A stretch of 64,000 nucleotides of DNA from Algorimicrobium sediminis. GTDB lineage: Bacteria; Bacteroidota; Bacteroidia; Flavobacteriales; Flavobacteriaceae. Positions within the stretch are counted from its first letter, which is position 1. Every line of letters starts with the position of its first letter. The notes under the pieces are model-generated. The model saw only the letters and a list, made by a program, of their open reading frames with translations. It was not told the DNA's origin and searched no databases. The DNA lies in NCBI RefSeq assembly GCF_042684585.1, contig NZ_JBHULS010000002.1:682001-746000 (forward strand), given 5' to 3'. Shown piece by piece: positions 35,486 to 44,379 of the stretch. The position numbers were made by a program, and so were the translations under genes.

Positions 35486-37255
35486 TTAATTTACGTTATC
35501 GCCGCGTAACAGACGGAAACGTTTTCGGGCCTCAACAAAATAAATACTATCTTGATGATTAAATATAATTTGTTCGTAATAGCTTTTTGCTGTGGCCGGA
35601 TCATTTAGGTGCTTCTCGTAAATTTGTGCTAATGAAAAATAGGCGTCGTCTGCTAATATATCCTCTTTAAAATTAGCTATAATACGTTGGTAATTGGTAA
35701 TTGCTTTTTCAAAGTCTTTATTATTTTCATATAGCTTGGCTTGCTTATAAAGTGCTTGATCCTCTATGGATTGCCCTTTGTAGTTTTCCAGAATGGTATT
35801 TAACAGTTTAATGGCCTCCAGCGGCTTATTTTGGAATGCCATAAGGTCTGCTTTGGCATACAATTTTAGGGCAGCTTGTGTGGAATCTTCAAACTTGTTG
35901 TCGGTTATTAATAGCATAAGGTCCAAGGCATCGTTGGCTATAAGCTGGGATGTTGAGGATTTTAACACCTTAAGTTGCGACTCGGCCCATTTAAAATCGC
36001 CTTTGTAATAACTGGTTTGTGCCACTTTAAAGCGCGCTTCTTGAGCTAGTGTGCTGTTTTTTAGGTTGCGTTGTATTTGTGTAAAATAAATAAGGGCTTC
36101 GTTAAATTTTTCTTGAAGCACCAGAATATCGCCTAGAGCTAGTTTAACCTGACCTTCTTCTAATGGACTAAGAGGTAATTCTAAACTCTGTTTTAAAAAT
36201 TGGGTACCCGCTTTTGGGTCTTGTTTGTAAAATGCTAGAAAATGCGCGTAAGCAATTTGTAATTTTAAGGTTTGTATGGAGGTGCCAAAGGTGTTAAAAA
36301 GTTCCAGATAAGTAGCTTCTATAGCTGTTATGTTGGTTTGTGTTTTTAAATCTATTTGAAGCAAATTGTAGTGTGCGCCAATTTGTACATCTGGATTTTG
36401 AGCGGTTTCTGCTAAATAGGTAAAAATGGTTTTTGCTGCCTCGTAATCGGTGTCGTTCATGGCTATAAAAGCCAGTTCTTCTATCCGGTTTAAGCTTTCT
36501 GGTTGCCTGTTAAAGATAGCTTTTTCCTGTGCAAAAGCTTTTTTGTAATCTTTTTGCTGGATAAACAGCCAGCTTAACAGCTCGTTCCATAATAAGTTGG
36601 GCGTTTGTTGTATATTTTTAAGCAAAATACCTCTAAGAATGGCGTTGTTTTCATTGTCGGCATCTTCAGTTATAAAATCGCTCATGGCTCGTTTTATAGT
36701 GCTAACATAGGAGTTGTTGGTGTTTATAAATTGGAGGTAGCTTTCAAACATTTTTTCAACATTACCTTGTTCGCCATAAATACGGGCTAGCTGAATATTA
36801 AAGTTTAAACTGGGTTTAAGCTCGGTGGCTTTTAAATAGGTGGCAATAGCTTGGTCCAACAAAGAGCGGTTTTCAAAAAACTTACCAACCGAATAGGCGT
36901 AATTAGGATTGGTGGCAACGGACTCAATGGCTTTCGTGTAATTTTGTGTAGCTTGTTCTGTATTTTGTTTAAGCTGGTAATTATACCCTAATTCCACGTA
37001 CAAAGCCGGATAGTTTATACGATTTATTTGGCTAATAATTAAAGCTTCTGCCTGATCCAGTTGTTCTAGCTGTTGGTGTGTTTTAACAAGCTCTAAAAAG
37101 TAATTGTTATTGTTGGCCGATTTGTTATACAGTTCTTGATAGGCAATTAAGGCTTTTTCGAACTCACCGTTTTTAACGTATTCTTTTGCCAGTAAGTCTT
37201 CTTGCGAAAACACACTAGTGCCTAATAATAACATACATAAGAATAAAAACCGCAT
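35486..37255 (-). CDS. Exported TPR-repeat protein
   Basis: A 589-residue protein with a signal peptide (MRFLFLCMLLLGTSVFS) and many tetratricopeptide helices through its length, for example YVKNGEFEKALIAYQELYNKS, TQNYTKAIESVATNPNYAYSVGKFFE, YYKGDFKWAESQLKVLK and YENNKDFEKAITNYQRIIANF. It has no enzyme domain, so it is likely a periplasmic scaffold. The order rsmA, DUF4286, TPR gene, serS seems conserved in flavobacteria (from memory), but no function follows from that. Confidence 0.8.
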   Translation of the reverse strand: MRFLFLCMLLLGTSVFSQEDLLAKEYVKNGEFEKALIAYQELYNKSANNNNYFLELVKTHQQLEQLDQAEALIISQINRINYPALYVELGYNYQLKQNTEQATQNYTKAIESVATNPNYAYSVGKFFENRSLLDQAIATYLKATELKPSLNFNIQLARIYGEQGNVEKMFESYLQFINTNNSYVSTIKRAMSDFITEDADNENNAILRGILLKNIQQTPNLLWNELLSWLFIQQKDYKKAFAQEKAIFNRQPESLNRIEELAFIAMNDTDYEAAKTIFTYLAETAQNPDVQIGAHYNLLQIDLKTQTNITAIEATYLELFNTFGTSIQTLKLQIAYAHFLAFYKQDPKAGTQFLKQSLELPLSPLEEGQVKLALGDILVLQEKFNEALIYFTQIQRNLKNSTLAQEARFKVAQTSYYKGDFKWAESQLKVLKSSTSQLIANDALDLMLLITDNKFEDSTQAALKLYAKADLMAFQNKPLEAIKLLNTILENYKGQSIEDQALYKQAKLYENNKDFEKAITNYQRIIANFKEDILADDAYFSLAQIYEKHLNDPATAKSYYEQIIFNHQDSIYFVEARKRFRLLRGDNVN

Positions 37256-37317
37256 AGTATTTGTTTGTGTAAAGATACTAAAAGTGGATTTTAGAAGCTG
37301 TGAATGTTATTATAAAA

Positions 37318-37344
37318 AAATGCCTGAATAAAATCCAGGCATTT
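37318..37344 (-). terminator. Terminator-like hairpin before TPR gene
   Basis: AAATGCCTG (37318-37326) with CAGGCATTT (37336-37344), 9-base loop, followed on the minus strand by a run of seven T. It is 360 bases past the serS stop, so it would end a long serS 3' tail or a separate short transcript. Confidence 0.65.
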
Positions 37345-37621
37345 ACCTACCAAAATAAAGGTGCTATTAACCAGTGTGTAAAACAAAAGGAATCAATTAT
37401 TTGGAAGGCTTTATTGGTATAAAAGCTGCGCAGCTAGTTTGTAAGGAGTGTTGAACAACAGCTTTTAAAAAAATTCGAAAAATAATAAGGGCTGTAAGTA
37501 TGGGCAGGCCAAAAAAAGGCGCGTGCGTGTGTAAACCGTATTCGGGTTTTCATAAAAGTAGGTTTTAAGTTTTTGGTAGCACTAATTTCTAAAATATATA
37601 GTAATCAGACAAGTAAAACCA

Positions 37622-37669
37622 AAGAAAATCGATAAGATACAAGCTTCCTTGCATGCTATCGATTTTCTT
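37622..37669 (-). repeat. Perfect 13-bp inverted repeat downstream of serS
   Basis: AAGAAAATCGATA (37622-37634) and TATCGATTTTCTT (37657-37669), with a 22-base centre that can pair further (CAAG with CTTG). It is 38 bases past the serS stop. On the minus strand it is followed by T-rich TTTGGTTTT, so it may be the serS terminator, though the loop is large. Confidence 0.6.
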
Positions 37670-37706
37670 AACACGGACTAGGTGTTTATATTTTATAATT
37701 AAGATG

Positions 37707-38978
37707 TTAGTCTATAATTGAAAAACCCGTATAAGGCACCAAAACCTCTGGAATTACAATGCCCTCTGGTGTTTGGTAGTTTTCTAAAATTCCGGCTAAA
37801 ACGCGTGGTAAGGCTAACGAGCTACCATTTAAGGTATGGGCCAATTCGTTTTTACCTTCGTTATTTCTAATACGAAGTTTTAAGCGGTTGGCTTGAAAGG
37901 TTTCAAAATTGGAAACCGACGAAATTTCTAACCAGCGGTTTTGAGCTGTTGAAAACACTTCAAAATCGTATGTCATAGCCGATGTAAACCCTAAATCGCC
38001 TCCGCATAATCGTAAAATACGATAAGGCAATTTCAGTTCTTGTAAAATACCTTTTACGTGGTTTACCATACCATCCAATGCTTGGTAAGAATCCTCTGGG
38101 CGTTCAATACGTAAAATTTCTACTTTATCAAATTGGTGTAGCCTATTTAAGCCACGCACGTGCGCGCCATAGCTTCCAGCCTCACGTCTAAAACAAGGTG
38201 TGTAGCCTGTAATGCTTATAGGTAAATCGGTTTCGTTTAGGATAACATCTCTAAAAATGTTGGTGGCAGGAACTTCGGCAGTTGGGATGAGGTATAAATC
38301 GTCCTCTGTTACATGATACATTTGGCCTTCTTTGTCTGGTAGTTGGCCGGTGCCAAAACCAGAAGCCTCATTTACTAACAAGGGTAATTGGTATTCTTTA
38401 TAGCCAGCTTCTGTATTTTTATCTAAAAAATAGGCAATAAGTGCGCGTTGTAATTTAGCACCTTTGCCTTTGTAAACCGGAAAACCAGCACCCGTAATTT
38501 TGTTGCCCAATTCAAAATCGATGATATCGTATTTTTTTGCTAATTCCCAGTGTGGTAAGGCCTGCTCGTGTAGTTCTGGAATAGTACCTTCGGCAAAAAT
38601 TTCTTCATTTTCTGCTTCCGAATTACCTGCAGGTACTAGTTCGTTAGGTACATTAGGAATTTTGTACAACAATTCGTTTAATTCGGTTGCGGTTTGACTC
38701 AAATTGTCTGTTAGGGTTTTAGATAGTGTTTTTAGTTCTGTACTGCGTACCTTTAAACTATTGGCTTTTTCAGCGTCGCCCGATTTGTATAAAATACCAA
38801 TGTCTTTAGAAAGTGCGTTGGATTCTGCTAAAAGTGAATCAAGTTCTGTTTGCTGTTGGCGTCTTTGCTCATCCAAAGCAATAACCTGATTAATCATGCT
38901 GGTAGCATCAATGTGACGTTTTTCTAAACGTTCAATAATCAAATCTTTGTGCGTTCTAATAAACGGTATTTGTAACAT
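37707..38978 (-). CDS. serS: Seryl-tRNA synthetase
   Basis: A 423-residue class II synthetase. N-terminal coiled-coil arm (about 25-105; LDSLLAESNALSKDIG, VRSTELKTLSKTL) grips the tRNA-Ser variable arm. LIPTAEVPATNIFRD is near motif 1/2, FRREAGSYGAHVRGLNRLHQFDKVE motif 2, CGGDLGFTSAMTYDFEVFS the serine pocket, and LNGSSLALPRVLAGILENYQ motif 3. Full length, monocistronic. Confidence 0.97.
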   Translation of the reverse strand: MLQIPFIRTHKDLIIERLEKRHIDATSMINQVIALDEQRRQQQTELDSLLAESNALSKDIGILYKSGDAEKANSLKVRSTELKTLSKTLTDNLSQTATELNELLYKIPNVPNELVPAGNSEAENEEIFAEGTIPELHEQALPHWELAKKYDIIDFELGNKITGAGFPVYKGKGAKLQRALIAYFLDKNTEAGYKEYQLPLLVNEASGFGTGQLPDKEGQMYHVTEDDLYLIPTAEVPATNIFRDVILNETDLPISITGYTPCFRREAGSYGAHVRGLNRLHQFDKVEILRIERPEDSYQALDGMVNHVKGILQELKLPYRILRLCGGDLGFTSAMTYDFEVFSTAQNRWLEISSVSNFETFQANRLKLRIRNNEGKNELAHTLNGSSLALPRVLAGILENYQTPEGIVIPEVLVPYTGFSIID

Positions 38979-39011
38979 GGCATAAAAAATTTAAGCCGCA
39001 AATTTACATAA

Positions 39012-40343
39012 TTACCGCGTGAAATAATCTTGTTTTGGGGGTAAAATCCATTCACTATGCGAAAAGGCCGACCATTTTGCTGCTGCCATATCTACTTTAG
39101 GGTTTATGAGCGAAATATAAGGCCTGCCGTTTACACTAATTTTACAATCTACATACACGGCAATATCTTGGCCTTTTTCGGCATATTTCTTTTTTAAAAT
39201 TTGGGCAAACTGCCAAATAACGTCTGGTTTGGTGCTGGCTAAACGCTGTTGTTTTTTGGTTAGGTAGTCGTCCAAATTTATATGATGGGTTTCTTTGGTG
39301 TTTTTGTCTTCTACTTGATAAATTACCGAGCCACTTTTGGAACGCAACATCATGCGCCAAGACATGCGGTGCCCCTCTTCGGTCCATAAAACAGATTCTT
39401 TAAAAGCATAATGACGCAGTGGTAAGGCTATTTGCACCAAAAAGTAAATGGCAAATACCGTAAGCATTGGTTTTTTGTAGGCTGGTACAATAATTTCCGA
39501 ACCTTCGTAAAAGGGTTTGTTTTTTAAAAATAGTTTGTGAATTAATTTTGGTTCAAAAAAGAATACGGCAAAAGCTAACGATAAGTAAGGGAATATGCCA
39601 ACTTGAAATACAACAGAATTGAATAAATGAAAAAACAGCGATGCATAGAAAGCCCATTTTCTGGTAGGTTTATACAGTAGGAAAGGAATAACCAGACCGT
39701 CGTAAAGAATACCCCCATAGGCTAAAAAATAATGTAGCCACTCGTTTTGAAGCAGCGGCCCAATTACATAATAATGTTCTTTACTTTTCATTAAAATAGC
39801 CATAACCGACGCGTCCAGCCAGTCTGGGTAAAGTTTAGCAATAGAGCCGTAGGTGTATACAATAAACATTTGTAGGACAAAAATATAGCGGCACCAGTTT
39901 GGCATGGCTATGCGCGTAATACTTGGGTTTTGCTTGGCATCTATAGAGCTGTGTTTATGCGCCGGCAAAATAACCATTATGGCACTCAAGAGTATGAGTA
40001 AATAATAATGGTTGTTATAGGAGGCTTTTTGCATGAAATAAGTAGCGGCCCACATAATTGTAAAAATGAACGCACTTAAGCGGTATTTGTAGCCTAGCAT
40101 TATAAATAGACCAAACACTCCCATAATAAGGTAATAAACATACATACCAATTCCGGGAAGGGGTTGAAGCCATTCGAAACCAATAAACGAGAAAGTAAAT
40201 TGAGGCTCTATGAGTGTGCGGTTAATCCAGCCGGTAAAAATAGCGCCAACCGATTCTAAAAAGCAGAGTGCTCCAAACATTATTCGGAACACGATTAACG
40301 ATGAATTATCTACCTGCTTAAAAAGAAAATTAGTTATTTGCAT
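39012..40343 (-). CDS. HTTM / vitamin K-dependent gamma-carboxylase-like membrane protein
   Basis: A 443-residue protein with an N-terminal HTTM region of about eight membrane segments and a soluble C-terminal part. NNHYYLLILLSAIMVILPAHKHSSID and VYTYGSIAKLYPDWLDASVM correspond to the core of the vertebrate gamma-glutamyl carboxylase; the Lys in SIAKLYPDW aligns by eye with the region of its catalytic base. ALPLRHYAFKESVLWTEEGHRMSWRMMLRSK is also typical. The activity of flavobacterial homologues is unknown. Its start overlaps the end of ribF by 14 bases. Confidence 0.8.
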   Translation of the reverse strand: MQITNFLFKQVDNSSLIVFRIMFGALCFLESVGAIFTGWINRTLIEPQFTFSFIGFEWLQPLPGIGMYVYYLIMGVFGLFIMLGYKYRLSAFIFTIMWAATYFMQKASYNNHYYLLILLSAIMVILPAHKHSSIDAKQNPSITRIAMPNWCRYIFVLQMFIVYTYGSIAKLYPDWLDASVMAILMKSKEHYYVIGPLLQNEWLHYFLAYGGILYDGLVIPFLLYKPTRKWAFYASLFFHLFNSVVFQVGIFPYLSLAFAVFFFEPKLIHKLFLKNKPFYEGSEIIVPAYKKPMLTVFAIYFLVQIALPLRHYAFKESVLWTEEGHRMSWRMMLRSKSGSVIYQVEDKNTKETHHINLDDYLTKKQQRLASTKPDVIWQFAQILKKKYAEKGQDIAVYVDCKISVNGRPYISLINPKVDMAAAKWSAFSHSEWILPPKQDYFTR

Positions 40344-41268
40344 GCGTTTGAAGGTATTGTAAAGCGGCGTTTTTATCCTTTTGTAACTGTATTTTTAAAT
40401 CGGCTACGGAATTAAACTTCTGTTCGTCTCGGATGCGGTGTAGCATACATACAGTTAGTTTTTTATAGTATAACGAAGCCTGTAAGTTAAAGAAATTAAT
40501 TTCAACAGATTGGGTATCTGTTTCGTTAACAGTAGGGTTGGTGCCAATATTCATCATGCCATAAAACGTTTCATTTTCTATATGGGCCTTTATAACATAA
40601 ACCCCGTGGCGTGGAATAAGTTTGTACTTTTCTGCAATATATAGGTTGGCGGTTGGAAAGCCAATTTGCTTGCCTAGTCCTTTGCCGTGTACAACGGTAC
40701 CATTTAGCATATAATGGTAGCCTAAATAACTGTTTGCTGTTTGGATGTCGCCATTTTCAAGGGCAGTTCGTATTTTCGTGGAGCTAACAGAAACGTCGTT
40801 TATATCTTGCGCGGTAATTTCTTCTACTTGAAAATCGTGTTTTTTTCCAAAGTCACGCAAATCGTTAATATTAGCTGTTCTATTTCTGCCAAAATGATGG
40901 TCGTAGCCTATAATTACTTTTTTAGCATGCAAAGTATCTACAAGAATGTTGGATACAAAAGCCTCTGCACTTAATCGCGAAAATGCTTTTGTGAATTTTT
41001 TTACCACTAAATAATCCAGTCCTAACGATTCTAGTATTGCGGCTTTTTCATCTAACGTGTTTAGTAGTTTTATTGACGGATCTTTCTGCAAAACCATACG
41101 TGGATGAGGGAAAAAAGTGAGTATGGCAGATTTTAAATTATTTTTTTTTGCAGAAGAAACCAACCGTTCAATAATTTTTTTATGCCCAATATGGACACCA
41201 TCGAAGGTGCCAATGGTAACAACGGTATTCGTTTTAAAGTCGCTTTGCAGCGTTTGTATTATTTTCAA
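40330..41268 (-). CDS. ribF: Bifunctional riboflavin kinase / FAD synthetase
   Basis: Makes FMN and FAD from riboflavin. VVTIGTFDGVHIGHKKIIERL is the adenylyltransferase site, VIIGYDHHFGRNRTANI its second motif, and HGKGLGKQIGFPTANLYIAEKYKLIPRHGVYVI with MMNIGTNPTVNET the kinase domain. I prefer a TTG start at 41268 (MKIIQTLQSDF, 312 residues). The longer ATG at 41319 lies inside the terminator of the neighbouring protease gene and upstream of the -7 element at 41293-41286. It overlaps the HTTM gene by 14 bases. Confidence 0.93.
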   Translation of the reverse strand: MKIIQTLQSDFKTNTVVTIGTFDGVHIGHKKIIERLVSSAKKNNLKSAILTFFPHPRMVLQKDPSIKLLNTLDEKAAILESLGLDYLVVKKFTKAFSRLSAEAFVSNILVDTLHAKKVIIGYDHHFGRNRTANINDLRDFGKKHDFQVEEITAQDINDVSVSSTKIRTALENGDIQTANSYLGYHYMLNGTVVHGKGLGKQIGFPTANLYIAEKYKLIPRHGVYVIKAHIENETFYGMMNIGTNPTVNETDTQSVEINFFNLQASLYYKKLTVCMLHRIRDEQKFNSVADLKIQLQKDKNAALQYLQTHANN

Positions 41269-41285
41269 GGTATTCGGTGTTTTTA

Positions 41286-41293
41286 CAAAAATA
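41286..41293 (-). promoter_or_regulatory. -7 element TATTTTTG for ribF
   Basis: A perfect TAnnTTTG on the minus strand, 18 bases before TTG 41268. It sits next to the preceding terminator hairpin. Confidence 0.45.
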
Positions 41294-41294
41294 T

Positions 41295-41328
41295 AAAAGC
41301 GGATTGATATAAATACCAATCCGCTTTT
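41295..41328 (-). terminator. Terminator after the M43 protease gene
   Basis: A perfect 12-bp stem AAAAGCGGATTG (41295-41306) with CAATCCGCTTTT (41317-41328), a 10-base loop, 21 bases past the protease stop. Confidence 0.8.
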
Positions 41329-41349
41329 AAGTTTTAAAAGAAACGTTTG

Positions 41350-44184
41350 TTATTTCTTAATAAACGGCAATGCTATTTGATTAGCGTTTTGCGTTAGTCT
41401 AATAAAATACATCCCGTTGCTTAAACCAGAGGTATTAATTAGTAAATCTGATTCGTTTTGAACAGACTTGCTTAAAACCACTTGGCCAAGCATGTTGTAA
41501 ACCGCATAGCTATCTGGCAATAAATTGTTTGCCGCCTTAATGGTTAATTGGTTAGATACCGGGTTTGGAAACATACTAAAGTTGTTTGCCAAGTTGTTTT
41601 CTACACTTAAAGAGGCATTTAATGGCCCAAAGTAGAAAGTTCCGTTAAGATCGGTAAAACCAGCTTGTAGTGTTACATTATTATTAAAATAGGCTACAGT
41701 AGCCGCTACAACTTCTTGTACAGTGCCATCTACTTCTCGTAAAATATAAAGGTCTGCACGTGGTTTTCCGGTAGCAGTTTCCCAACCAGCAATTTCAGCC
41801 TCTGTAAAGTAGAAAGTAGCTGTGGCATTACCTGTTGTATTGGAGTTAGTAGCAGCTAAAGTGAACGTTTTGTTCATTACAAATTCGGTTGGATCTGGAT
41901 TCTCAAATAATTGCGATCCGGTACCTTCCCGACTTACAGATACGTTTAAACAACCGTAATCGTAAGCATCGTTATTTTGCAGTCTCGCCATAACATTGCC
42001 AGTTGTAGCATCATAAGCATAAGCATTTCCAGTTCCTTTAAATTCCATGTTAGCTGCTGTTGCAGTATTAACGGTAGTTTGAATATCGGTTTGCGTAGCT
42101 GTAATCACACTAAAATCGTCAACCATTAGCATATACACATCAGCGGACGTGTTGTGAATACCAATTCTAATATCTTGGTTGTTGTATGCAGACAAATCAA
42201 TAGTAACTTCACCCCAAACACCAAATGGCGCGGTTTCAGATGCGGCAGAAATAATAGTGAAGTCGGATCCAGAAGTTGGTACCCCAGTTCCTGTGTAAAC
42301 GCCAACATTAAAGCTTTCTAAACCATAAGAGCTAGATAAGGATTTTACATAAAATGTAACCGAACTTCCCGATGTACCTAATGCTAAAACCGGCGATATT
42401 AACCAATCGTTGTTTGAAGTAGTGGCTCCTTCTGGAATTCCAGCCCAAGATGCTGCGTATTTAGCACCACTACGCGGATCGAAATTACGGTTTTCGCCGT
42501 CTGCACCTGCAGAGTTTGTAGCCGCAGTTGGTGTTGTTGCAGATGGGTTAAATATTTGAAACGCCATTGGAGAAAATACATTCGGGTAAGTTGGATCTTC
42601 TACACCACCAGCGTAAGTTGGTAAACCGTCTAAATCTAAAGTTATCCAATCGCCAATATTTTCAATTATAAAATTGGTGTAACTTTCAAAATCGTCATTA
42701 AAAATAGTTTGAACTGAACCGTCAGCTGGTGCAATATCGTCATCTAAAATGGTGTATGTAAAAGTTGACCCATTTGGCGACAATGTAGCATCGCCAGTGG
42801 TGGTAAGGCTCATGGTTATGACAATGGTTTCATCTGTTTCTATAAAACCATCTTGATACACCCGTAATGTTAGGTTTTGGTTAGCGTTAGACCCGGCAGG
42901 GAATGTAACACTTGGCGTAATTAATTCATAATCGGCTAAATTGGTTGCCGTACCACTTAAGGAAAAGGTAACCGTAGCATCTGCAGACGGGGCCATACCA
43001 ATAGCCATTGGAATAGTTATATCTGCTTGGGCGCAACCCGTGCCTTCTAAACCTTCTAATGCCAAGGTACTGAACCCAATTACGGGCGCAGTATTACCGG
43101 TTGTAGAGTTTGGTAAATTAGAAATACCATCCGCATTTTCTAATACAGTTAACATTCTACTAACTTGGTCTGCTGTAAAAATATTCATACAGGCATCGTT
43201 TGTATAATCCATGTAATTTTCAACCATGTCTCTTATGTTATCACAAGTGGTTTGGTTGGTTGGACAACCAAAATTGGAAGATGTACTTTGAGGTGTATCT
43301 GGACAGAAATCATTACCACAGTTAGAATCACCCCAAATATGGCGTAAACCAATCCAGTGACCAATTTCATGTGTTAATGTACGGCCTGCATTATAGGGCG
43401 CTGCCGTTCCTGGGTTTGCTAAAGAACCAATACTACCTGGAATTACTACTACACCATCTGTAAGAGCAGAGCCACCATTTTGAGGCATACCTGGTAAGGT
43501 AGAGTTAGAGGGAAATTGCGCGTAGCCTAAAACGCCACCACTTAAATTAGCACTCCAAATATTAGCATATAATGAGCGGTCCCAAATGGTTGCTGGTTTT
43601 ATAGTGGCATCCATTTGGTTTGTTGTAATGGTTCCTGGATAACCGTAAACGCGGTTTATACCAGGTTCTGGCAATAGCACACCATTAGGATCTACCTGTG
43701 CAGGAATAAAATTAATTTGAGCTGAAGCGGCTGCTGGATGGGTGCTTCCAGACAAATTGTTGAAATCCAAATTCAACTGATCTATTTGTGCTTGAATTCT
43801 TGCGGCTGAAATATCGTTAGCATCGCCTTGAGAACCAGTTATTACATGAAAAATAATAGGGATGTTAACTTCTGTGTTTCTATAAGTGCCATTTGCTATT
43901 TGGTTAGCAATACGCTGTTCACGCTCTAAAATTAGGGGCGCCAACCATTCTTCAAAAGCATCTTTCGATGGTAAATTCGGGTTGTTTTGTCTGCGTAAGG
44001 CATCCATTTCTTCTGTTACGCAACGTACGTAACCCGTTTCTTGCAAATGTCTTTGGTTTTCTGGGGTAAGTTGTAGTGTTTCATTTTGGGCTTGATTAGG
44101 GGCCGATTTTTGTTGTGCCTGAATACTAAACACGCCTAGTGATAATAGTAAAAGCCAGACAACCTTTAAGTTGTTTTGTTTCAT
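41350..44184 (-). CDS. M43-family zinc metalloprotease, T9SS-secreted
   Basis: A 944-residue secreted protease. Signal peptide (VVWLLLLSLGVFSIQAQQ), propeptide-like region to about 110, then the catalytic domain with HEIGHWIGLRH (His272, Glu273, His276, His282) typical of M43 pappalysin/cytophagalysin enzymes, plus paired Cys (SNCGNDFCPD, FGCPTNQTTCD, DACMNIF). A Calx-beta-like stretch follows (VTFSLSGTATNLADYE), then a choice-of-anchor jelly-roll (DDFESYTNFIIENIGDWITLDLDG) and a T9SS type A sorting domain (MFPNPVSNQLTIKAANN ... GLSNGMYFIRL). It should degrade extracellular protein. Confidence 0.93.
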   Translation of the reverse strand: MKQNNLKVVWLLLLSLGVFSIQAQQKSAPNQAQNETLQLTPENQRHLQETGYVRCVTEEMDALRRQNNPNLPSKDAFEEWLAPLILEREQRIANQIANGTYRNTEVNIPIIFHVITGSQGDANDISAARIQAQIDQLNLDFNNLSGSTHPAAASAQINFIPAQVDPNGVLLPEPGINRVYGYPGTITTNQMDATIKPATIWDRSLYANIWSANLSGGVLGYAQFPSNSTLPGMPQNGGSALTDGVVVIPGSIGSLANPGTAAPYNAGRTLTHEIGHWIGLRHIWGDSNCGNDFCPDTPQSTSSNFGCPTNQTTCDNIRDMVENYMDYTNDACMNIFTADQVSRMLTVLENADGISNLPNSTTGNTAPVIGFSTLALEGLEGTGCAQADITIPMAIGMAPSADATVTFSLSGTATNLADYELITPSVTFPAGSNANQNLTLRVYQDGFIETDETIVITMSLTTTGDATLSPNGSTFTYTILDDDIAPADGSVQTIFNDDFESYTNFIIENIGDWITLDLDGLPTYAGGVEDPTYPNVFSPMAFQIFNPSATTPTAATNSAGADGENRNFDPRSGAKYAASWAGIPEGATTSNNDWLISPVLALGTSGSSVTFYVKSLSSSYGLESFNVGVYTGTGVPTSGSDFTIISAASETAPFGVWGEVTIDLSAYNNQDIRIGIHNTSADVYMLMVDDFSVITATQTDIQTTVNTATAANMEFKGTGNAYAYDATTGNVMARLQNNDAYDYGCLNVSVSREGTGSQLFENPDPTEFVMNKTFTLAATNSNTTGNATATFYFTEAEIAGWETATGKPRADLYILREVDGTVQEVVAATVAYFNNNVTLQAGFTDLNGTFYFGPLNASLSVENNLANNFSMFPNPVSNQLTIKAANNLLPDSYAVYNMLGQVVLSKSVQNESDLLINTSGLSNGMYFIRLTQNANQIALPFIKK

Positions 44185-44379
44185 GTTAAAGATTAAAAAA
44201 GTTTGTTTTTAAGTGGGTTAATCCATTTAGTTATTTAGAAACCCTAAAAATAAGTAAACCTTATTGATTATTCCTGTAATTCTTGTAAAAAGTTGGGAAA
44301 TTCTAATTTTTTGGTTTAAAATTATGTAAATCGCGTAATTTACAGTAATTTAACATCCCATTAACAAAATTAGATTTTC

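Larger units (their letters stand above)
37256..37706. other. Gene-free gap between serS and TPR gene
   Basis: No convincing gene; the only short plus-strand frame (22 codons near 37499) has no supporting features. It holds two inverted repeats listed separately (37318-37344 and 37622-37669). The stretch 37345-37620 shows no further structure that I can defend. Confidence 0.5.

Noticed and set aside
37499..37567. Short plus-strand frame of 22 codons (MGRPKKGACVCKPYSGF) in the serS gap
   Set aside because: Too short, no upstream promoter element, and it lies opposite what may be the serS 3' tail; no reason to call a gene.
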